This document shows positions 58,276 through 64,000 of a stretch of DNA of 64,000 bases, piece after piece (within the stretch, counting starts at the first letter, position 1; the number at the start of each line of letters is the position of its first letter). Location of the stretch: NCBI RefSeq assembly GCF_030269925.1, contig NC_085132.1, forward strand, positions 3,060,501 to 3,124,500, in the 5' to 3' direction. Source of the stretch: Bombyx mori (lineage: Eukaryota > Arthropoda > Insecta > Lepidoptera > Bombycidae). Below the pieces are notes generated by a model. The model did no database searches, had not been told where the DNA came from, and saw only the letters and a program-made list of their open reading frames with translations. Both the position numbers and the translations under genes were made by a program.

Positions 58276-58625
58276 GGATTACCGACAGGGTTTACAGTAA
58301 GACATAAAATAACATTGACATGTATAGAGCAATTGATAACTGCAACTCTAATTATAGGCAATCACAGCATGCATTACATTAATATATTAATAGAGATTTA
58401 ACAATACTATTAATAATAATAAAAAATTAAAAACAAAAGAAAGACAACAAGGGCAGTAATACCCGAGTACTCAGACCAAGACTGAGGCTGAGGTTCAACA
58501 ACAACTTTTTATAATTTTGTTCTTAAATATTGGAAGGGAATCGCCAAATATGTCAAGGTTTTCAACTTTTCTAACTAGATTATTATAAAGGTTAGTTAGA
58601 CGAGGAGTAGGTGAGTGCTTAAATC
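58236..58625 (-). mobile_element. CR1/jockey-type LINE 3' end with TAAA tail
   Basis: The minus strand reads HSPTPRLTNLYNNLVRKVEN then LDIFGDSLPIFKNKI, a common LINE C terminus. The 3' tail is the (TTTA)n run at 58241-58274. Confidence 0.55.
58241..58274. repeat. TTTA microsatellite
   Basis: About eight TTTA units, read as the 3' tail of the adjacent LINE. Confidence 0.9.
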
Positions 58626-59784
58626 AATAATCGTTTTTTTTTTTAATAATCGATATATCGATTTAATGTAATTATTTTTCGTTATACTGACAACACTGAA
58701 TTTAATCTGACTGACTGACACACTGAAGTAGGAAACTTATCTATAGACTGACACCACAGATTACTAAATAAATAACTGACACTTCGCTTGCTGCTTGTGC
58801 TTACGTTCAAAATGGATGTGTTTTGATTTTTCTTCTATTTATTTTACTGGCTTTGTTTTATGGATTTTATCCTTCCTTGAATGACGACTTTGGATCAGGA
58901 GTTAAGGATCACAGCTACATTCGATTATGGATACCGATTAATAACGTTTCATACTACGACCGAAAAACATTGTGTGAATTGTGATTTTAACCTGACCGAG
59001 ATTCAAAACCATGTATATGCCCTCCTGACTCCTGTGCTAGTTTTTGATGATTTACGAATTGTGTAGGATGATGAAAAAAATATAGATATTTAAAGAAACA
59101 TGTGTATGTTTTTTTTTATTTCTAATAACTACAATTGGATAAAAATACATTAAGAACATCTCTCTTATCATAATTAATAAATTAAACATTAAGAAAAGAA
59201 AAATTCTTGAATTATCCGACACTTATTTATATTATAAAAAAAATAACCTCAAAACTGCCTACTCTCCATAGCATGTGGGCCCAAGATGGACATCTAATAT
59301 TATTATAAAAATGGACTGTATTAAATTCTTAAATGTATTGGATATCTAAAAAATATATTGAAATTGATGACACTTCTATAAAAATAAAATGAAATTAAAA
59401 AATAGTTTATTTTTGAATACCAAAAAAGTCCAATGGGTATGTCTTTGATGTTATTTTAATGATAATACTTAAATGTTTTATTTATATATTTTATTTATAT
59501 ACTTAAAATGTTTACTTAATACTTAAAAGGTTTTGATGCTGGCAATATTTTTCCCGCAAAAATCAAAAACCTTGTTTTTTCAGTAGAATAATTTTTTTTA
59601 AACTTACTCAACTTACTTATTGTAAACTGTAGTGGCGCTCATTTGGAAGAAAGTAAATGCATATTTATTTATGCCAAAATTAATGCACTAAGTATTTTTT
59701 CTCTAATCTATTGTCCACTTTGGGCCTGAAATGGGAATTCTCCTTTACACATTCATCAAAACTTAAAAGACATTATTGAGTCTT

Positions 59785-62540
59785 TTAAAAGTGCGTCTTT
59801 AGTTTTGTATTTTTCAAGCTAAAAGTTCGTTGATACTCTCTGTTATCTCTTTGATTTTCTTCGTTTATCGACTTCAGTATACTTTGGATTTCCGCAAAAG
59901 ATTTTCCTTTCGTTTCCGGTATGAAGATTACAACAAATAAACCCGCTACAATTGTATTAATGGCTAGCGACCAATACGAATAAACGGGACCAATCAGTTT
60001 TACGAAGGTCGCGAAATATTTCGTTAGCAGGAACGCAGTTAAAGAAGCCACGGAGAACGATATAGTGACACCAGACGCTCTTGCTGGGCCCTCGAAAAGT
60101 TCAGACACGATGGTTAGAAAAATGGAGCCGGGTCCTGCAAATTAGAAGTTGATTTAAAAACGAAATCATAAACAGTATGTTATAACACAGTGAATCGCAC
60201 TACCATCCGAAGTGATGACCACGACCACTCTGCCAAGAGTGCATACGACTGAGAAGAATATTATATATAAACACATCGATTTAAATTTTATGGCATTGAA
60301 GCTCTTCATCAGAAAAGTAACCCTCTTATCTTGGTCGCCAATAATGAATAACCAACTCAGATGACGAGGCAACGGATAGCCGCCTCGCCCTAAGCATATC
60401 TTAGCGATCCCGGATCGGTTCTCGATGCTCTGATGAAACACTGCTCTTGTTAGGGCTATTCTCTCAAGTTAAGCCCGTGAGCTCGACTACCAGCCCGACA
60501 GTAGCTGAAGTCCCTTAGGCTACCAGCGATTAGGTAGGCAGGGAACGCAAAAAACTTAAGTAGAAAACTAAGCCAAGGGAACGGAAGACTTTGGATCACT
60601 AAGCGATCTTATGGTTCGCTTAGTGATATTTTGTTATTTACACTAATAGCCTACTAGTGAACTCCTATTACCACAAAAAAGCCTAAACATAAAGCGTGGG
60701 TACCATAATCCCTTATTTACTTATTTTTATCAGATAAAATATTTTATTTTGAGTGAAAACTACGATAATTCAATTAAAAACCCACCAAATAAAAAAGAAA
60801 AAACGAACAACACACATACCTGTACTGTAGCTAAATAAAACGGCCACAAGCGAAAACAACGGTAAGTAATTTATCCAGCCTTCCGTAGAGTATCCAAGCT
60901 CTTTCAGTTTGAAAAATGGTCCTAGTCCTGTAAAACCAGCAGCCGTTCCCGCCAAGGTAACAACTAATAAAGGTTTGCGGTCAACTTTGTCCGTCACAAG
61001 CGCAGCCAAGATACCAGCTACAAACTGGATAACACCAACAATCACAGAAGCTAATTCCGATTTGATATTTGTGTGCGTGATCTCCAAGATTGACTGCAAA
61101 TAATTTATGACGATTGATTGGCCAATCAAGTTCACGAGCACGGCAAAGAGAACGGCTAGCGTCAAGGATCTAGAAAACATTTTGTTTTTGAATATTTCCA
61201 AACAATTCACTTTTGAATTAAGCGCAAGATTATACTGCTCTATTTCTTCTGTCGCTTCGTATTCAGATCTATGGAAGTAAATTAGTACTTTCTTCGATTC
61301 TTCTATGCGACCTGAAATTAAATTTATAAGTTTAATGCATTACTGCTTCACGGCAGAAATAGGCAGGGTGGTGGTACCTACCAGTGCGGACTCACAAGAG
61401 GTACCACCAGTAATTACGCAAATTAAAATTTTTGCGGGTTTGATTTTTATTAAACGGTGTTATTCTTTTACCGTGGAAGTCAATCGTGAATATTTGTCAA
61501 GTACATATTTCATCAGAAAAATTGGTACCCGCCTGCAGGATTCGAGCACCGTTGCATCGCTAGATACGAATGCACCGGACGTCTTATCCTTTAGGCCACG
61601 AAGACTTCACCTAAATTACCTAAATATAATTAAGAACTGTTGTAACTTAATACTGAAGAAAAAATGGAAGTCTACAAACCTTTTGAGAACAAATAGTACG
61701 GACTCTCAGGTAGGAATAATATCGGTACAGTACACAATGCCACCGTACACGTAATTGCGATGTTCAAATGAAAGTAATTGAGGTAAGGTCCAAAACAGAA
61801 CATCATTAATGTACCGAGTGATATATTGATATTTATGAACGATAATAAAGAGCCTCGAATTTCTTTCTGAAAAAAAAAAAAAAATTATTATATGGTGGTA
61901 AAGTGTATTGTGACAGACTCACGGATGTTCAGGATAATTCAGAGCTTCCAATTTCTGGCAAGAAATAAACGCGCCATTTTTAAAGGCCAGGATAGTAAGT
62001 AGGGTAGTAGTTATAGGCAGCCCGTAGGCAGCGGCTTGGCTCTGCCCCTGGCACTGCTGAAGTCCATGGGCGATGGTAACCACTCTCCACCAGGTGGGCC
62101 GTATTCTTGTCTGCCTACAAGGGCAACAAAAATAAAAATTAATCACTGTCAACTAAAGCTCCGATAGACGCCTCATTGAATCCGATCATACTAAGCTTAT
62201 GTTCTCATGTTCATATTTAAGTAAACTTCTGAATAATATAACAATCGTTTTCTCTGCCGATCTTTTAGTACTAGTTGGTAAAAAAATACATTGGCAACAT
62301 GTTTACACTGTATTGCTATTTAAGCTAGGTAACATACACTAGATATTTCTGCAGAGTAGGCAACCGAAGCGCAAATTAGCATGCCACTTAGTGTACCGCT
62401 GAAAGCTCTTTCCACCACCAACATCCAAGCTTTCGTTGCAAACGTTAACATGAATTTAACGGTCATCGTCAAACACATGCCAAAAACGATACAGGTTTTC
62501 CTACCGAAATAGTCCATTACGATTCCCCATGGATAGTTTG
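59785..62540 (-). CDS. Second Tret1-like sugar transporter, 5' end beyond the window
   Basis: Four exons are visible: 62540-62338, 61866-61680, 61311-60820 and 60134-59785, with GT..AG introns and matching phases, giving the last 409 codons. The first visible exon opens in TM2 with WGIVMDYFGRK, so one or more exons coding the N terminus and TM1 should lie beyond 64000. Motifs: EISS-KEIRG after TM4, LPESPYYLFSKGR before the central loop, ELFEGPARASG in TM10-11 and FIPETKGKSF at the end. The TM7 signature is very diverged (NLIGQSIVINYL) and the second RxGRR loop reads TDKVDRK, without the Gly. A membrane sugar facilitator is likely, but substrate cannot be told. It is a paralogue of the transporter ending at 8494, on the same strand. 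Introns carry a Bm1 copy (61335-61612) and a LINE 3' end (60385-60555); the latter would be transcribed antisense. Confidence 0.88.
60385..60555 (+). mobile_element. BMC1-like LINE end in a transporter intron
   Basis: CACTGCTCTTGTTAGGGCTA..CCCGTGAGCTCGACTACC..GGTAGGCAGGGAACGCAAAAAA. Confidence 0.5.
61333..61612 (-). mobile_element. Bm1 SINE with head in a transporter intron, tail half lost
   Basis: Begins within the body (GCATTACTGCTTCACGG) and runs to the head GGCCACGAAGACTTC. Confidence 0.88.
61998..62140 (+). mobile_element. Second lepidopteran SINE family in a transporter intron
   Basis: CAGCGGCTTGGCTCTGCCCC..CAGGTGGGCCGTATTCTTGT..AAGGGCAACAAAAATAAAAA. Confidence 0.75.
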
Positions 62541-63399
62541 CTGTAACAAATTAGCAGTGTTATTAAATTTAAAAAAGATAAGTTGGTTTTTGAAGCACGC
62601 GATCTAAAAGGCTCTAAGCCTAAGTGTGTCGATATCCTAAATGTGGCTAGAGGTAGACGAGAACGTGGCCAAGCATTTACTAACAGAGGGGTAAGTACAC
62701 GCCACTAGCAATTGCTCGGGCCAAATCAAGTAAGTTCAGAGGTTGAATTTTATTCTGGCTTCTGTATTTTTTAGGAAACAAGTCTATTAATAGACCAAAG
62801 AAGCTAGTGCGCGTGCAACTTGATGCACGTGAAAGAAGTGAAACTTCTATTGCGGTATGTATCTATTATTGCAGTAGTCTTCATTTTTCATCCTTAAACC
62901 AAATTTCTCTTGTAATAGGAAATGCTGTGTATAAGAGAAACGACATAGGTCGCTTTGTTATTTCCCTGTCTCCATGGTCGAGTGACATTGACTATTTTCT
63001 CACTGTATCTTTTCCTGAATTGTCTTGAATTCCTGAATCTTTTCTCTCTAGCCGTAACGAATCTGTCGCGAGTTAAATTTTACTCTCAACGCGTGTAAAG
63101 AAGTTTCACTTCAAAAAATAGAAATAAGATTGCAAAGTGAAGCTTCGGAACAATTTTGTTAGACCTTGCACCTAGATACATCACTAATCTTTTTGCCGCG
63201 AAGAAACAACCATATCACAATACGATTGAAAATGAACTAAAATAACTTATATGTTAGAGCGACCATTCATCCAAAGCGCTTTTGTTATATAATTAAGATA
63301 TATTTTTGCGTAGATCTATGTGTTTTCAGATTCTAACCAGTTTTGAATGAACTTTACTCCACGGTGCTTACTAAGCGTCATGAAATATCTACACACGTC
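62541..63399. other. Presumed transporter intron, nothing recognised
   Basis: The N-terminal/TM1 exon of the transporter was searched for here on the minus strand and not found. Confidence 0.5.
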
Positions 63400-63552
63400 G
63401 TTACGAATCCTCCCGACAGTAGATTCTGCGAAGCACTGCTCTTGGGCTAGTATTAGCAAATTCTCTCAGGTTGAGCTCGTGACCTCACCTACCCGTCCGG
63501 CCGTAGTTGGAATAGCACCCTAAGCTACTAGCGAATAGGTAAGGAAAAAAAC
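63400..63552 (+). mobile_element. BMC1-like LINE end next to the satellite
   Basis: GTAGATTCTGCGAAGCACTG..CACCTACCCGTCCGGCCGTA..AGGTAAGGAAAAAAA; its A tail touches the first satellite unit. Confidence 0.55.
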
Positions 63553-64000
63553 TAATCGCCTGTTAATAGTGTTAATCCTCTGTCTAAGTAACAAAACTAA
63601 TCGCCTGTTTATTCCTCTGTCTAAGTAATAAAACTAATCGCCTGTTTATTCCTCTGCCTAAGTAACAAAACTAATCGCCTGTTTATTCCTCTGTCTAAGT
63701 AACAAAACTAATCGCCTGTTTATTCCTCTGTCTAAGTAACAACACTAATCGCCTGTTTATTCCTCTGCCTAAGTAACAAAACTAATCGCCTGTTTATTCC
63801 TCTGTCTAAGTAATAAAACTAATCGCCTGTTTATTCCTCTGCCTAAGTAACAAAACTAATCGCCTGTTTATTCCTCTGTCTAAGTAACAAAACTAATCGC
63901 CTGTTTATTCCTCTGTCTAAGTAACAACACTAATCGCCTGTTTATTCCTCTGCCTAAGTAACAAAACTAATCGCCTGTTTATTCCTCTGTATTAGTATCT
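63553..64000. repeat. 37-bp satellite, 11 full units, higher-order organisation, runs to near the window end
   Basis: Unit: TCGCCTGTTTATTCCTCTGT then CTAAGTAACAAAACTAA. The first unit is diverged (45-bp spacing), the next ten keep 37 bp exactly, and the last breaks at about 63990. Variants run in the order a-b-c-d-b twice, so the true repeat is about 185 bp. Confidence 0.92.

Larger units (their letters stand above)
58022..59534. mobile_element. 1.5-kb element with long inverted arms
   Basis: The left arm 58022-58172 and right arm 59414-59534 are inverted copies, starting AAAACCTTTTAAGTATTAAG and ending near the CCAATGGGTATGTC / GACATACCCATTGG pair. The left arm has about 30 extra bases around ATCGATTTTAATCGAT. 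Inside are a LINE 3' end (58236-58625) and a 61-codon frame at 58881-59066 that I do not recognise. No target duplication was found. Confidence 0.6.

Noticed and set aside
61305..61754. 149-codon plus-strand frame
   Set aside because: Runs through a Bm1 copy and an intron of the transporter on the other strand.
63553..64000. CRISPR array
   Set aside because: Head-to-tail 37-bp units without unique spacers, in an insect genome; an ordinary satellite.

Overview
The window is nuclear DNA from a lepidopteran, almost certainly the silkworm Bombyx mori or its wild relative. More than 25 copies or fragments of the Bm1 SINE (tRNA-derived head, ending in an AAGCAATAAAA tail) lie on both strands. A second lepidopteran SINE, Lep1-type Helitron ends (CGCGGACG..GTCGCG..CTAG), several LINE families and a Dong-like LINE in a TAA microsatellite fit the same origin. 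Introns have GT..AG ends and intergenic DNA is AT-rich. No prokaryotic or CRISPR feature was seen.

Host genes. Two paralogous sugar-transporter (Tret1-like, MFS) genes lie on the minus strand near the two ends of the window. One is complete (seven coding exons, 18228 down to 8494, 454 aa). The other is cut by the right edge (exons between 62540 and 59785). Every exon junction keeps the reading phase. Between them lie a PHD-finger protein gene of two exons (27869 down to 24742, minus, 279 aa), the gene for mitochondrial ribosomal protein mS25 (30927-32153, plus, two exons, 167 aa), exons of an unrecognised minus-strand gene (40582-33549), and an intact 735-codon transposase-like gene with one intron (49927-52377, plus).

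Mobile DNA dominates. Intron 2 of the first transporter holds a solo LTR (12773-13185) and an LTR-flanked element (13720-17090). That element has almost identical 359/360-bp LTRs and a 4-bp target duplication. Its interior lacks recognisable polymerase and carries two minisatellites and an antisense ankyrin-repeat fragment. A second Ty3/gypsy element (52743-56832) has identical 237-bp LTRs and a CCTG duplication but a badly decayed interior. The two share the same apparent primer-binding sequence and similar polypurine tracts. There are also PIF/Harbinger-type elements (5495-6141; 33893-34993), other inverted-repeat elements, many 5'-truncated LINE ends and Helitron-like repeats. The window ends in a 37-bp satellite arranged as a five-unit higher-order repeat.

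The transporters probably move sugars such as trehalose across membranes, and mS25 works in the mitochondrial small ribosomal subunit. No pathway visibly links them. The layout looks like a small transporter cluster spread apart by repeated insertions. All calls come from reading the sequence; no database search was run.
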